From contig JAREIK010001716.1 of NCBI GenBank assembly GCA_029783825.1, forward strand, positions 488,102 through 552,101: DNA of 64,000 bases, given 5' to 3'. Below the pieces are notes generated by a model. It worked only from the letters and a program-made list of their open reading frames with translations. It searched no databases and was not told where the DNA came from. A program made the position numbers and the translations under genes. Positions 1 to 14,079 of this stretch are shown in pieces (within the stretch, counting starts at the first letter, position 1; the number at the start of each line of letters is the position of its first letter). Source of the stretch: Sapria himalayana. Lineage: Eukaryota > Streptophyta > Magnoliopsida > Malpighiales > Rafflesiaceae.

Positions 1-830
1 TTTTCAAAAGAAAAATTAATATTTAGTTATAATAATATTAATAATTATAAAACATTAAAATTCAATATAAGTAATTTTATTGATAGATATTATAATTATG
101 ATGAAAAAATAAATTAATAAACTATTATTAATAAGATTGATAGTAATTAAAATATAATTTAAAAACCTATTTACAATGATTCAAAATCAAAGTAATATAT
201 ATTACTAATAATAATTTTTTGTTATTTAATTTTTACTTTTTTTTATAAGCTTATATTTTTTTTTGAATAAAAAATAAATTATTAAAATTATATTTGTCTC
301 ACTCATTATTTATTTTGTAATTAAGATTTATAAAAAAATAATCTAATAAATAATTAAAATGAATATTTAAAATTATAATGAATAGAAATTTAAATGAGAT
401 TTGTGATTTATTATATATGGTATACCTGTTTATTGGTTTGAGTATTTAGGAGTTTTAGTGTTTAGGAGTTTAGCAATTTATGTTTTTAGGCATATTGTAG
501 TTTATAGGTTTTATTTACGTAATAAAATTAAAAAAAAAAAATTTTTAGATTTTTTCTGATTTTCAAAGTTTACCTATGAAAATAAGATAATTTTTAAAAT
601 TTTTTGAAATGAGAATACCATGTATAATTATATTAATCTTACTTATTATATATAATATAAATTCAATATAAACAATTTTAATTATAGAAATAATAATAAT
701 GATCAAAAATTAAATTAATAAGCTATTTATAAACTAGCATTCAATAAGATCATTTATTATTTGATCATGGGTGTATACATGTAAAAGGTGATTACTTTTC
801 ACAAAGGCAGCATCTTTGAAGATCTAAATA
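1..830. other. AT-rich intergenic DNA with a diverged direct repeat
   Basis: No coding region is visible. About 20-170 and 640-770 share a run of words (attcaatataa, aattaataa followed by an a/g-ctatt word, and ataagat), so they look like an old direct duplication. Around 440-500 there are short T-rich words of the type TTTAGGAG that only superficially resemble a telomere repeat. Confidence 0.4.
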
Positions 831-831
831 A

Positions 832-1432
832 ACCAATACCAAGAAAGATAGATAGAAATACATAGAGATAGATAGAGAGATAGACATATAGATAGGTAGA
901 CATATAGAAAAGAAAGAAGAATTGGAAGTAAAATAGACAAATTGATAAATAGGTTTATAGATATATTGATTGATAGACAGACAGAAAGACAGATAGATAG
1001 ATAGACAGACAGATAGATAGACAAATAGATAGATAGATTTATTGATAAATTAATAGATAGATAGATTGATAGACAGATTTATAGGCATATTGATAGATAG
1101 ATAAATAGAAAAATAGATTGAGGAATAGATAGACAAATAGATAGATAGAATGATTAATAGATTATTAGACTAATAGATAGACTGATTTATAGACAGACAG
1201 ATAGATAAATAGATAAATTAATAGATAGATAAATAAAAATAGAGATAGATAAATAGATAGATAGATAAAAAAATAAATAGATAGATAGATAAACAAAAAA
1301 ATAAATAGATAATAAATAGATAGATAGACATATAGATAGATAGATAGATATACAATTATTAGATAAATAAACAAACATATATATATATATATATAGACAA
1401 ATAGATAGACAAATAGATAAAAAGTTAGATAG

Positions 1433-1463
<31 letters not shown>

Positions 1464-1707
1464 TAAAGATAGATAGTATGACAGATTGATAGACAGCGAG
1501 ATAATAGATAGAAATATAGATAGATAGATAGATAGATAGATTTATAAAAAAATAGATAGGCAAATAGATAGACAGATAGATAGACATATAGATTAACAAT
1601 TATTTGAATGATATATAGATAGATTGACAGACAGTCAGACAGACAGATAGATAGATATATAAAAAATAGATAGCTAGATAGAAAGATAGATAAATAGATA
1701 GACACAA

Positions 1708-1762
<55 letters not shown>

Positions 1763-3254
1763 AGATAGACATATAAATAGACAAATAAAAGACAAATAGA
1801 TAGACATATATAAAGATAGACAAATAAATAGAGAAATAAATGAATAGATAGAAAGATATAAAAATATATAGATAGATAGATAGATAGAAAGGTGGATAGA
1901 TAGATAGATAGAAAAACAAATAGAAAGAAAGAAAGATAGACACAAAGATAAACATGTATATAAACAAAAAGATAGACATAAAGAAAAATAGATAGACAAA
2001 AAATAGACAAATAGATAGATATATAGATAGACAAATAGTTATACAATTAGATAGATAGACAGAAATATAGATAGAGAGAATGATAGATAGATAGATAGAT
2101 AGATAAAAAATAGAAAGACATATAAATGAAAGATAGATAAATATATAAATAGAGAGAAAGACATATACGTAGATAAATAGATAGATAGATAGATACACAT
2201 ATAGATATATAGGTAGATACATAGATAGATAGACATATATATAAATAGATAATCAGATAGATATTCATATAGATAGATAGAAAGATAGATAGATAGAAAG
2301 ATAAATAAATATATAGATAGATATATAAATTGAAAGAAAGAAAGAAAGATAGATAGATAGAAAGATTGATAGACTGATTAATAGATTGATTGATAGATAT
2401 ATTAATAGATAGATTAATAGATATATTAATAGATAGATTAATAGTTAGATTAATAGATAGATTAATAGATAGATTGAAAGATAGATTAATAGATAGATTA
2501 AGAGATAGATTGAGACATTTTGATAGATAGATTGATAAATAGATTGATAGACAAAAAGATAGATAGATTGATATATAGATAGATAGATAGATAGAAAATT
2601 ATATAGACAAATAGATAGATAGAAAGATACATAGATAATTAGAGAGATAGATAGAAAGATTATTAGACAGATAGATAGATAAACATTAAGATAGATAGAT
2701 AGATAGATAGATATACATATAGATAGACATATAGATAGATAGAAAGATACTTATACATATAGATAGATAGATTGATATATTGATAGATGGACAAATAGAT
2801 ATATAGACAGACAAACAGATAGATAGATAGACATATAGATGTATTGAAAGATATATAGATAGATAGGTAGAAAGATTGATAGATGTATAGATAGATATAT
2901 AGACAAATAGTTAGACAGATAGATAGATAGATCGATAGATATACATATAGATAGGTAGATTGATAATTAAATTGATTGAAAGATTAATAAGTAGATTGAT
3001 ATACAGATTATTAGAAAGATTAATAGATAGACTGATAGATAATTTGAAAGACATATTGATAGATAGATTTATAGATAGATTGGTAGATAGATTTATAGAT
3101 AGATTGATAGATATATTAATAGATATATTAATAGATAGATATATATAGATTGATAGAGAAATATTTAGATAGATAAATATATAGATAGATAGACAGATAG
3201 ATAGATTAATTTAAAGATAGATAGGTAGAAAGATATATAGACAAATAGATAGAT

Positions 3255-3298
<44 letters not shown>

Positions 3299-5422
3299 TT
3301 AAACATAGATAGGTCGATATATAGACAAACAAACAGATAGATAGAAAGAAATATAGATAGATAGTTAGATAGAAAGATATATGGAAAAATAGACATATAG
3401 TGATGTAGACAGACAGACAGATAGATAGATAGCTAAATAGAGAGGTATTCATATAGATATATAGATATATAGATAGACAAATAGATAGTTAGATAGATTG
3501 GAAAAAAAATTGATAGATTGATAGATAAGTTGAGAGATATATTATAAGATAGATAGAAAGATAGATAAAAAAATAGATAGATATGTTTATAAATAGATTA
3601 ATAGATGACAGATTGATAGACAAATTGATAAACAAATCTATATTGATATTGATAGATAGATAAATAGACAAATATATTGACAAATAGTTAGATATAAAGA
3701 GTACCATTTTATTAGACTAATAGATAGACTAATTGATTAACATACAGATAGATAGATAAATTAACAGATAGATATAAAGATAGAAAGAAAAATAGATAGA
3801 TAGATAGATAAAAAAAGATAGATAGAAAGATAGACAAAAGAAAATATATAGATAAACAGATAGATAGACATATAGATAGATAGATATATATACAAATAAT
3901 AAACAAAAATATAAACATATATATATATATATTCAGATAGATAGTCTAATAGATAGACAAATATATATATACAATTAGATAGACAAATAGATAGATAGAT
4001 AGATACATAGTTGATTAACTAATAGATTAATGGGTAGATAGATAGAAAGATAAATAGAATGATTGATTGATAGATAGATAGATAGATAGATAAATAGACG
4101 GATTTAATGATAGATAAATAGGCAGACAAACAGACAGATAGATTGATAGATAGATAAATAGATATATAGTTAAATAGATAGATAGATAGATAAATAGGTA
4201 GGTAGATATATATATATATATATATATAAGAAAAAAGATAAATAGATAAGTAGATGATAGGTAGATTGATAGATAGATAAAAAAATAGATAGATAGATAT
4301 ATAAATAAATTAATTGATTATTAGACTGATACATAGATAGATTGATAGATAATTAGTTAGATAGATAGATAAAATGATCGACACAAAGATAGACAGATAG
4401 ATATGCACAAAGATAGATAGATATATAAAAAATAGATAGACATATAGATACTCAGATATATAGATAAATAAAAGGCAAATAGACAGACATATAAATAGAC
4501 TGATATATACACAAATAGATAGACAAATAAATAAACAATTAGAAAGATAGATAAATCAATAAATATATATACAGTTAGAAAGTGGATAAATAGATAGATA
4601 GATAGATTGATTGAAAAACAAATAGATAGACATAAAGATTGACATAAAGATTGACATAAAGATAGAAATGTAGGTAAATAGATAGAAAGATATGTAGATA
4701 GACGAATAAAAGAGAAATAAATAGATATATATATCGACACATAGATAGAAAAATAGATATACAAATAGTTAGAAAGATTGATAGATATATATATATATAC
4801 TGAAATATAGATAGATAGATTAATAGCTAGATAGATAGGTAAGAAAGACATATAGAATGATAGATAGATGGATAGATAAATAGATTGATTGATAGAGAAA
4901 CAGATAGATGGACTAATTGATGGATAGATAGTTAGATTGATAGAAGGATTGCCAAATATGTAGGTAGATAGATAGATAGATATAAAGATAGATAGATAAA
5001 TAGAAATATTGATAGAAAAATTGACAGACAGATTGATAGATATATTAATAGATAGATTAATATACAAATTGATAATCAGATTGATAGACATATTGATATA
5101 CAGATTAATAAATAGATAGATTGATAGATAGATTGACACATTGATAGATAGATTGATAGACAAAGAGAAAGATAGATTGATATATAGACAGATAGAAAGA
5201 ACTATAGATTAATATATATATAGAAAGATAGATATATATTTAGATAGATAAATAGAAAATTTTTAGACAGATAGATAGATAAATAGATAGATATATAGAT
5301 AAATTAAGATAGACAAATAGAAAATTAGAGAGATTGAAAGAGAGACAGATAGAGAGACATATAGATAGACAAATAGATATATAAAAATGATTGAAAAATA
5401 CATATACATATAAATAGATAGG

Positions 5423-5453
<31 letters not shown>

Positions 5454-7372
5454 TAGAGAGATAGTGAGACAGAAAGAAATATAGATAGTTAGATTTATCA
5501 ATAGATATAAAGATAGATAGATAGAAATATAGATAGACAAATAAATAGTCAATTTTGATTGATTGATTGATAGACACACATAAAGATAGGTAGAATAATA
5601 AATAGACTGATTGAAAGATATATTAAGAGATTGATTGATAGATATATTAATAGATAGATTAATATGTAGTTTGATAGACAAATTAATAGATATATTGATA
5701 GACATTTTGATAGATACATTGATAGACAGATTGATAGACACAAAGATAGATAGATTGATAGATTAATATATAGACAAATAGATAGACAGAATAATACATA
5801 GATTATTAGAAAGATAGATAGAAAGATTATTAGACAGATAGATATATAGATAGATAGATAGACATTAAGATAGATAAATAAACAAATAGATAGATAGATA
5901 GACAAATAGATAGATAGATTGATTGATAAATATTAGACATATAGATAAGCAAATAGATAGATAAAAAGTTAGAAAGATAGATATACATATATATATAGGA
6001 TAGATAGATATGTTGACAGATAGATAAATAGGCAGATAGATAGCCAGAAAGATATATATATATATATATATGCAGATAGATCAATAAATATATAGAAAGA
6101 TAGTTAGATAAATAGATAGATAGATTGAAAGATAGATAGACAAATGATAGACATATAGATTGGAAGATTGATAAATAAATTTATTGAAAGATTAATATGT
6201 AGATTGATATACTAATTAAAAGATTGATTGTTTGAAAGATTGATAGATAAATTGAATGAAAGATAGATAGATTATTTGTTAGATAGATTGATAGTTCAAT
6301 TGAAAGATAGATTAATAGATAGATTAATAGACATATATAGAAAGATTGATAGAGAGATAAATAGACAGATATACAAATAAATAGGTAGATAAATAGACAG
6401 ATATATAGATAGAATGATTAATAAATAGAAATATTGAAAGACATATTGATATACAAATTGATAGATATATTAATAGATAGATTAATAGACAAATTGATAG
6501 ACAGATTAATAAATAGATTGATAACCACATTGATAGTCAGACTGAAAGACTATTTGATAGGCAGATTGATTGATTGATGAAAGACAGATAGATAGATAGA
6601 TAAAATTTAGTTTATTTTTATATATAGATAGGCAGATAGATAGACTAATAAATAGACAAATAGTAAGATAGGCGGAAAGAAAGATAGATATTAAAGCATA
6701 TAGTTAGATAGATAGATAGACATAATTATAGATAGAAAGTTATATAGATTGATAAGAAATAGAAAGATAGATAGGTAGATAAATACATAGTTAGATAGAA
6801 AGATAGATACATTGATTGATTGATAATTATACAGATAGATAGATGGATAGATAGATTTATAAATAGATAGACAAATATCTTGACAGACACATAAATAGAC
6901 AAATGATATACAAATAGACTAACGTCGAGAATATTAGATAGATAATTTTATAGAAAAATTATTAAATAGATTAATAGACAAAACATAGATTAATTGATAG
7001 ACATATTGATAGACACATATATAGACAGATAGTTAGACAAATTGATAGATATATTGATAGATAGAGAGACAATGAGATAGAGAGATAGACACACAGATAT
7101 ACAGAAAGAAAGATAGATAGACAGATAGATAGATCAATACACAGATAGATAGAGAGATTGATAGACATAATTATAAATAGATTTATAGATAGACTGATAG
7201 TCATATTGATAGACAAATAGATTGATTGATTGATCGTTTGATTGATAAACCTATAGATAGATGTATAAATAGTCAGATAAATAGATAAACATATAGATAG
7301 AAAGATTGATATATAGGTAGATAGATAGATAGACGGATAGATAAAGACATAGATAGAAATATATAAATATAG

Positions 7373-7405
<33 letters not shown>

Positions 7406-9395
7406 TATAGCTAGACTGATAATAGACACATATATAGATAGATAGATAGATAGACAGATAGATAGTTAGTTAGATAAATAGATAGATTGACAATTAGATA
7501 AATAGATAGATAGATAAAAAATTAGATAGATAGATAGATACATATTAAGATAGACAGATAGATAGATATATAGATAGTCAGATAGATAAAAAGATTGATC
7601 GACAAATTAATAGTTAGGTTGATAGACATATTGATAGATAGATTAAAAGAAATATTGATAGATAGATTGAAAGAAATATTTATAGAGAGATTGATAGGCA
7701 GATTGATTTACAGATTAATATATAGAGTGATAGATAGATTGATAGTCAGATTGATAAACAATTGATTGATAGATTGCTAGACAGATTGATAGATATATTG
7801 ATAGACAGATAGATATATAGATTGGTAGACATATTAATAAATAGTTAATAGACACATATAGATAGATTTATAGAAAGATAGATAGATGGATAGATAGAAA
7901 GATATATAGATAGATAGACAAATAGATTGCTTGATTGAAAGACAAACAGATAGATAGATAGATACAAGATAGTTGATTTTATAATTAAACACAGATAAAT
8001 AGACAAATAAATCGATAGATAGTTAGATAGTTAGATAGGCATACAGAAAGAGAGATAGATAGGCAGATTTTAGATAGATAGATAGATAGATAGATAGACA
8101 TAAATATATATAGAAAGTTATATATATAGATTTGAAAATAAATATACTGATAGATAGAAGGTTATATAAATAGATATGTAGATAGATAGTTAGTTAGATA
8201 GAAAGAAAGAAAAAAAGATAGATATACATATAGATGGAGAGATGGATAGATAGATAGATCGATAGATGGATATTTAAATAGATAGACAAATATCTAGACA
8301 TAAACATTGATAGTCAAAAAGATATACAAATAGACTGACATATAGACTATTAGATAGATAATTTGATAGACAAATTGTTAAATAGATTGATAGACAAAAC
8401 ATAATATAGATTGATAGACATATAAAAATAGATATGTAGTCATATAGTTAGACAAATTGATAAAGATATTGATAGACAGATTGATAGATAGAGAGACAGA
8501 GAGAAAGAAAAAGAAAGAAAGAAAAATATATAGATAGAAATATACAAAGATAGATAGAGTGATTGATATACATAATTATAATGAGATTTATAGACAGACT
8601 GATAATCATATTTATAAACACATTGAAAAACAAAATGATAGACAAAATGATAGATAGATTGATATATATATATTAATAGATAGATTGATAAATATATAGA
8701 TAGATATATAGATAGACAGATAGATAGAAAGATAGATATATAGGGAGATAGATAGACTGACACATAGATAAATAGATAAATAAATAGATAAATAGACACA
8801 TAAATACATAGTTAGATAATCAGATAGATAGATAGATAGATAAAAGATAGATAAATATTTAGATTGACAGATAGATTGATAGATATATTGAAAGATAGAT
8901 TGATAGAAAGATTAAAAGACATATAGGTAGATAGATATGTAGACATATTGATAGAAAGATTTATAGCTAGATTGATAGACCGATTAAAAGAAGGATTTAT
9001 AGACAAATAAATAGATAGATATATAGATAGATATATAGGTAGATAGATAGAAAGATAGATAGTTAGATTTTTATATAAAATAAACATATAGATTGAAAAA
9101 TAGATAATTAGTAAGATAGATAGATAGACAAATAGATATACAGCTATAGATAGATACATAGATGCATAGATAAATAGATCGAGAGACAGACAGACAGATA
9201 GATAGATATATAGATAGATAGGTAGGTAGGTAGGTAGATAGATAGGTAGGTAGGTAGGTAGGTAGATAGGTAGGTAGGTAGGTAGATAGATAGACAGATA
9301 GATATATAGATAGATAAACAAATAGATAGACAAATAAATTTAATGTTAGATAGATAGATAAAAAGATAGGTAAATGGATAGGTAGATATCCATAC
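832..9395. repeat. ~8.5 kb degenerate GATA-type tetranucleotide array
   Basis: Nearly the whole interval is built from four-base steps of GATA mixed with GACA, GATT, AATA, GAAA and ATATA variants. Purines, T and few C lie on the plus strand. Subtypes cluster: GATT/TTAAT-rich blocks near 2,380-2,560, 2,980-3,130, 5,020-5,160 and 6,290-6,520; alternating TA runs near 1,710-1,760, 3,258-3,292 and 4,208-4,228; short CA runs near 1,444-1,464 and 7,388-7,404; and a GGTA run near 9,222-9,285. The long minus-strand open frames here, rich in Ile-Tyr-Leu-Ser, are translations of the repeat and are not genes. The array ends abruptly just before the copia-derived tandem repeats at 9,425. Confidence 0.95.
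9222..9290. repeat. GGTA tetranucleotide tract inside the GATA array
   Basis: A short, nearly uniform run of TAGG/GGTA units interrupted by GATA steps. It is much more homogeneous than the surrounding array, which suggests recent local expansion by slippage. Confidence 0.85.
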
Positions 9396-9424
9396 TGACA
9401 TATAGGCATAAACATAAATAATTT

Positions 9425-11682
9425 ACTAAATTCTATTTGAAATGAACACATTTAGAAATAATATATTAATCATAACATATAGTTAACTTAAAGTTTAAAA
9501 ATTGAAATTGAAAATCAGCATTCATAAATTATTTTAAGGGCTAGTGAACCAACTTGTATCTATTAAGATGCTCTTACAAGATGAGTTGCTTGCTTACCTA
9601 CTATTGAACTCACTTTCAAACAATTATGATAACTTTGTAGTTTTTTCTGAGCATATTAATATAACGAGGTGTTGTATCAATGCATATTATACAGGAAAAT
9701 CTATTATTTGAATAAGCATGGAGAAAAGAGAATGGAGGATATTCTTATGGTATTCTTATTTCTAAAAGATATGGTATAAGTACCAATACTTAGTAGGCAT
9801 AAATAGAGTGAAAGAAGAACTTATTCTTCCAAAGACAAGTCGAGAAACAAAAAAGTAGTACAATATTATCATTGCAAAATGTGAGAATGGATTATTATTC
9901 TTTGAAAAAACTACAACAAAAGTATATGAGAAAAGATAGACCTTGCAGAGGCTAATTTCACCTTTGAAGGTGACTTGATATTAATTAATGATGATAATTC
10001 AGGTAATCTAGTATCTCAAGATATGGTATAAGTACCAATACTTAGTAGGCATAAATAGAGTGAAAGAAGAACTCATTCTTTCAAAGACAAGTCGAGAAAC
10101 AAAAAAGTAGTACAATATTATCATTGCAAAATGTGAGAATGGATTATTATTCTTTGAAAAAACTACAACAAAAGTATATGAGAAAAGATAGACCTTGCAG
10201 AGGCTAATTTAACCTTTGAAGGTGACTTGATATTAATTAATGAGGGTAAACAAATTGTGATTGACACTAAATTCTATTTGAAATGAACACATTTAGAAAT
10301 AATATATTAATCATAACATATAGTTAACTTAAAGTTCAAAAAATGAAATTGAAAATCAGCATACATAAATTATTTTAAGGGCTAGTGAACCAACTTGTAT
10401 CTATTAAGATGCTCTTACAAGATGAGTTGCTTGCTTACCTACTATTGAACTCACTTTCAAACAATTATGATAACTTTGTAGTTTTTTCTGAGCATATTAA
10501 TATAACGAGGTGTTGTATCAATGCATATTATATAGGAAAATCTATTATTTGAATAAGCATGGAGAAAAGAGAATGGAGGATATTCTTATGGTATTCTTAT
10601 TTCTAAAAGATATGGTATAAGTACCAATACTTAGTAGGCATAAATAGAGTGAAAGAAGAACTCATTCTTTCAAAGACAAGTCAAGAAACAAAAAAGTAGT
10701 ACAATATTATCATTGCAAAATGTGAGAATGGATTATTATTCTTTGAAAAAACTACAACAAAAGTATATGAGAAAAGATAGACCTTGCAGAGGCTAATTTC
10801 ACCTTTGAAGGTGACTTGATATTAATTAATGATGATAATTCAGGTAATCTAGTATCTCAAGATATGGTATAGGTACCAATACTTAGTAGGCATAAATAGA
10901 GTGAAAGAAGAACTCATTCTTCCAAAGACAAGTCGAGAAACAAAAAAGTAGTACAATATTATCATTGCAAAATGTGAGAATGGATTATTATTCTTTGAAA
11001 AAACTACAACAAAAGTATATGAGAAAAGATAGACCTTGCAGAGGCTAATTTCACCTTTGAAGGTGACTTGATATTAATTAATGAGGGTAAACAAATTGTG
11101 ATTGACACTAAATTCTATTTGAAATGAACACATTTAGAAATAATATATTAATCATAACATATAGTTAACTTAAAGTTCAAAAAATGAAATTGAAAATCAG
11201 CATACATAAATTATTTTAAGGGCTAGTGAACCAACTTGTATCTATTAAGATGCTCTTACAAGATGAGTTGCTTGCTTACCTACTATTGAACTCACTTTCA
11301 AACAATTATGATAACTTTGTAGTTTTTTCTGAGCATATTAATATAACGAGGTGTTGTATCAATGCATATTATACAGGAAAATCTATTATTTGAATAAGCA
11401 TGGAGAAAAGAGAATGGAGGATATTCTTATGGTATTCTTATTTCTAAAAGATATGGTATAAGTACCAATACTTAGTAGGCATAAATAGAGTGAAAGAAGA
11501 ACTCATTCTTCCAAAGATAAGTCGAGAAACAAAAAAGTAGTACAATATTATCATTGCAAAATGTGAGAATGGATTATTATTCTTTGAAAAAACTACAACA
11601 AAAGTATATGAGAAAAGATAGACCTTGCAGAGGCTAATTTCACCTTTGAAGGTGACTTGATATTAATTAATGATGATAATTC
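9425..11682 (+). repeat. 841-bp tandem repeat made of copia gag sequence
   Basis: The same segment starts at 9,425, 10,266 and 11,107, an exact 841-bp spacing twice. The copies differ by only scattered substitutions. In each of the first two units a zinc-knuckle-like segment is itself duplicated with a 252-bp offset (9,767 and 10,019; 10,608 and 10,860). The third unit has that segment once and then runs into protease-like sequence. Translation shows a copia gag signature (VNQL, then DELLAYLLLNSL, then NNYDNFVV), followed by a KVVQYYHCKM zinc-knuckle remnant. Stops and frameshifts are shared by all copies, so the gag was dead before it was amplified. What I infer is unequal exchange or replication slippage within an old insertion. 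Confidence 0.9.
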
Positions 11683-12180
11683 TTGTGATTAGCTTATTGA
11701 CTCATAAGTTTCATTTTACATCACCCTCCATATTGACTTCTCTACTATACACATATTTGATGATAATAGCATAATAAAGATATGAAATAATGGGATATCA
11801 CAAATATTGAGCATAAAAGATATTTTTATATCGATGCAAATTGGACATTAGTTGATGCTTAATTATTTCTGATATATGCTAGACATTCGAGTGAACCTCA
11901 TGTCCATATGCATGCTAGATGACATGAGAATGAGATACATAAGTAATTTCAGTGAAGGCTAGTGAAAACTGACAAAAGGCTCATCAATCATTAAAATGGG
12001 TAAAAATGAGAGTATATTATATGTCACTCAAGCAAGTGTGCGCCTAGAGATCAGATGAATATTATTCATCATATGAGTAAGAAGTGATTTCATCTACTAG
12101 CTAGAAAAATTATTCTTTCATTTGACCATTATTCTTATATTGATGAGTATATGGACTGCATGGCTAGAAAAGCCATATAA
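9425..12180 (+). pseudogene. Ty1/copia gag-protease-preintegrase fragment
   Basis: After the tandem gag units, 11,683-11,760 translates, with frameshifts, to a protease-like stretch: LIDS followed by SFYITLH. This corresponds to the copia aspartic protease motif in which DSG is followed by a His-Thr-Pro element; here the Gly after DS is lost. About 11,830-12,180 matches the following linker and GAG-pre-integrase region: a KDVRH-like word near 11,880, a YVTQAS-like word near 12,030 and a CMAGKA-like end near 12,150-12,180. No integrase, RT, RNase H or LTR follows, so this is a 5' fragment of an element. A related gag lies at 22,985-23,960. Many stops make it non-functional. Confidence 0.75.
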
Positions 12181-12794
12181 CTCTGAGACCTCAGCTAGGC
12201 TCAACTGTCATGTTGGTCCAGGTGGCTCGACATCGGTGCACTTTACAGAGACAAGACAATGCCATCGAACCCGACTCCATGGCTAAGGATTTATATATAA
12301 TTTTAACAATTCATATCATAAACACAATTTCCTCTTTGCCAAATTAAACTAGGTAATTTGTATATAATTTTTAAGAGCACATATCATAACTTAGATAAAC
12401 ACAATTAAGACTAATAAAATTACATAAATTTATATTTATTTTAATGAACTTGATCTCATAAAATTATCTTAAAAACAATTGGTGACTTGTAAATATCTCT
12501 CTCTTTTGCAATATAACCCATAAGATTACTAAAACAAAACAAAAAAAAAAAAAGAAAAAAAAGACCCCCACCTCCCATAGGATTTCTAAGCTCTATTTTG
12601 AGTTTTAAGCACCAACCAACTTTTTAGAACTAAGACTGAAGAACAACCACCCCTAACCACGATTGAAAATTTGGAGAACAATTGTCTCAGGAACAGGAAG
12701 CCACATTTCAGATTTCTCCTCTCTATCTGAACCTCGAGTCTCGACTGCAGTCTTGTAGAATTTGGCAGAACAATTATCCCAGGGAAACAGAGAA
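12181..12794. other. AT-rich spacer leading into a small gene
   Basis: 12,181-12,660 shows no coding signal. From about 12,500 it becomes pyrimidine-rich (CTCTCTCTT, then an A-tract near 12,535-12,560), as in plant 5' regions. A ~27-base segment is imperfectly duplicated: the version at about 12,665 (aatttggagaacaattgtct) recurs at about 12,758 (aatttggcagaacaattatc). The second copy lies directly upstream of the chosen start codon. No TATA box can be assigned with confidence. Confidence 0.4.
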
Positions 12795-13169
12795 ATGTGC
12801 TACGTGGGAAAAGCCACTAAGATCTTCATTATCGGGGTGATATTGCTTCTAGTTCTTGGCACCACGGCAGGGCTTGCAGTCTTGCGCCGTGGCTTCCAGA
12901 AATTCCGCAGCTGTTCTGGCGACTCTTGCTTCTTCTCTGCGCTTGCACCTCCTGAACACATCTACATCCAATCTCAGCCCAGCCCATATAGTCTGTTTGC
13001 CTGGCCTAAAATATATATATTAACAAACCCTAGATTTCCCAATATTAGAACCACGCCAATGCATATTTTTCCCAAAATCAATAGAATAGAATTTCGCACA
13101 CGAACCAAACAAACCCAAATTCATCATCTAATTGCAACTATTATTCAAGAAAAAAAATTAAGAAAATAA
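12795..13169 (+). CDS. Small single-pass membrane protein, conserved-looking plant type
   Basis: The frame can start at 12,762 or 12,795. I prefer 12,795 because the peptide beginning MCYVGKATKIF resembles short plant membrane proteins I recall with that N-terminus, and the first 11 codons coincide with a duplicated upstream segment. The protein opens with MCYVGKATK, then about 20 hydrophobic residues (roughly 10-30) that would form one membrane helix. A basic patch (RRGFQKFR) and a CSGDSC motif follow. After about residue 50 the sequence is low in complexity and unlike a domain, so the true gene may splice or stop earlier and the printed C-terminus may be read-through. It lies outside the surrounding repeats and its base composition is locally higher in GC than its neighbours. 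Molecular function is unknown. It could also be a gene fragment. Confidence 0.55.
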   Translation: MCYVGKATKIFIIGVILLLVLGTTAGLAVLRRGFQKFRSCSGDSCFFSALAPPEHIYIQSQPSPYSLFAWPKIYILTNPRFPNIRTTPMHIFPKINRIEFRTRTKQTQIHHLIATIIQEKKLRK

Positions 13170-14070
13170 ATTTTATTGAAAACATTTGGGAATATACTAT
13201 TTGTCTCTGGTGTAGTATGAACAATGCTCCTCCAAAGCTTTCAATTTAAATTGTCCGAGCATAATTTTGACATCTCTTTCACACAAATTCCAAATGAACA
13301 TGAACACATCACAAACACAACATGTCCTCCATGAACTTCACATGAGCACCCAAAAAACACATCATGAACACCACTCAGCATCCACACATCTATAAGCTCC
13401 CCTTGTGTATAGAAGAAAAAATTCTCTCATCCCTCTCATAATTTTTACAAAAGATTTTAGAAACATATTTTAATCCTTATAGATGACAATCATGAAAAAA
13501 ATGATAGCTATTCTTTTTTTTTTTGCTTTAAAATGCACAGCATCCTTGTGAAAACTAGAGTCCAAACCTCCTTTTTGATATTTTTCCTTTCCAAACAAAT
13601 GCTACCCTTGTTTAAAAAAAACATCAATCTTATTTTTAAAATATAATATATATATCTGTTTTTTAAATAACTTTAATATTTAACTTTTATTTAATGAGAT
13701 CACCCCCATAATTTACATTAAATTAAACTTACATTATTATCATGACATTCAATTAAACTAAACCAAACTTTTATTAAAAAAAAAACTAGTCTGCACCAAA
13801 ACCCGAGCAGATCCAATGAACAGGTTATTTCTCAACTTTTTTGGTTGTACATATTTTTTGTGAGTCTAGATTATATATTAAAGTGAGTAGAAGTAAATTT
13901 GTTCAAGCAAAGATGAACATATGCTGGTAAAAAGGATTTTTAAAGAAGACATATTTTCATGATTTAGCATGCTTAAGAAAATAATAAGCGATTGAATGAG
14001 ATATTTTTGTAAAAAATACTTAAAATTTTTCTTTGCTAAGTATGATGTGGAAATAAAATATTAACTCAAA
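13170..14070. other. AT-rich DNA, nothing recognised
   Basis: An AATAAA-like word near 13,165 could serve the gene just upstream. The rest is AT-rich with A-tracts. 13,290-13,400 has several related words (GAACATGAACAC, ATGAACTTCACATGAGC, ATGAACACC), but I see no frame or family. Confidence 0.35.
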
Positions 14071-14079
14071 ACCATCTAC

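Noticed and set aside
440..500. Telomere-like TTTAGGAG words
   Set aside because: Too few, not in tandem and not TTTAGGG.
832..9395. Many long minus-strand open frames rich in Ile, Tyr, Leu and Ser
   Set aside because: They are translations of the GATA-type array in a strand that lacks stop codons; overlapping frames all give the same composition.
9425..11682. CRISPR-like array
   Set aside because: The repeat is 841 bp, made of copia gag, in plant DNA; there are no short repeats with unique spacers.
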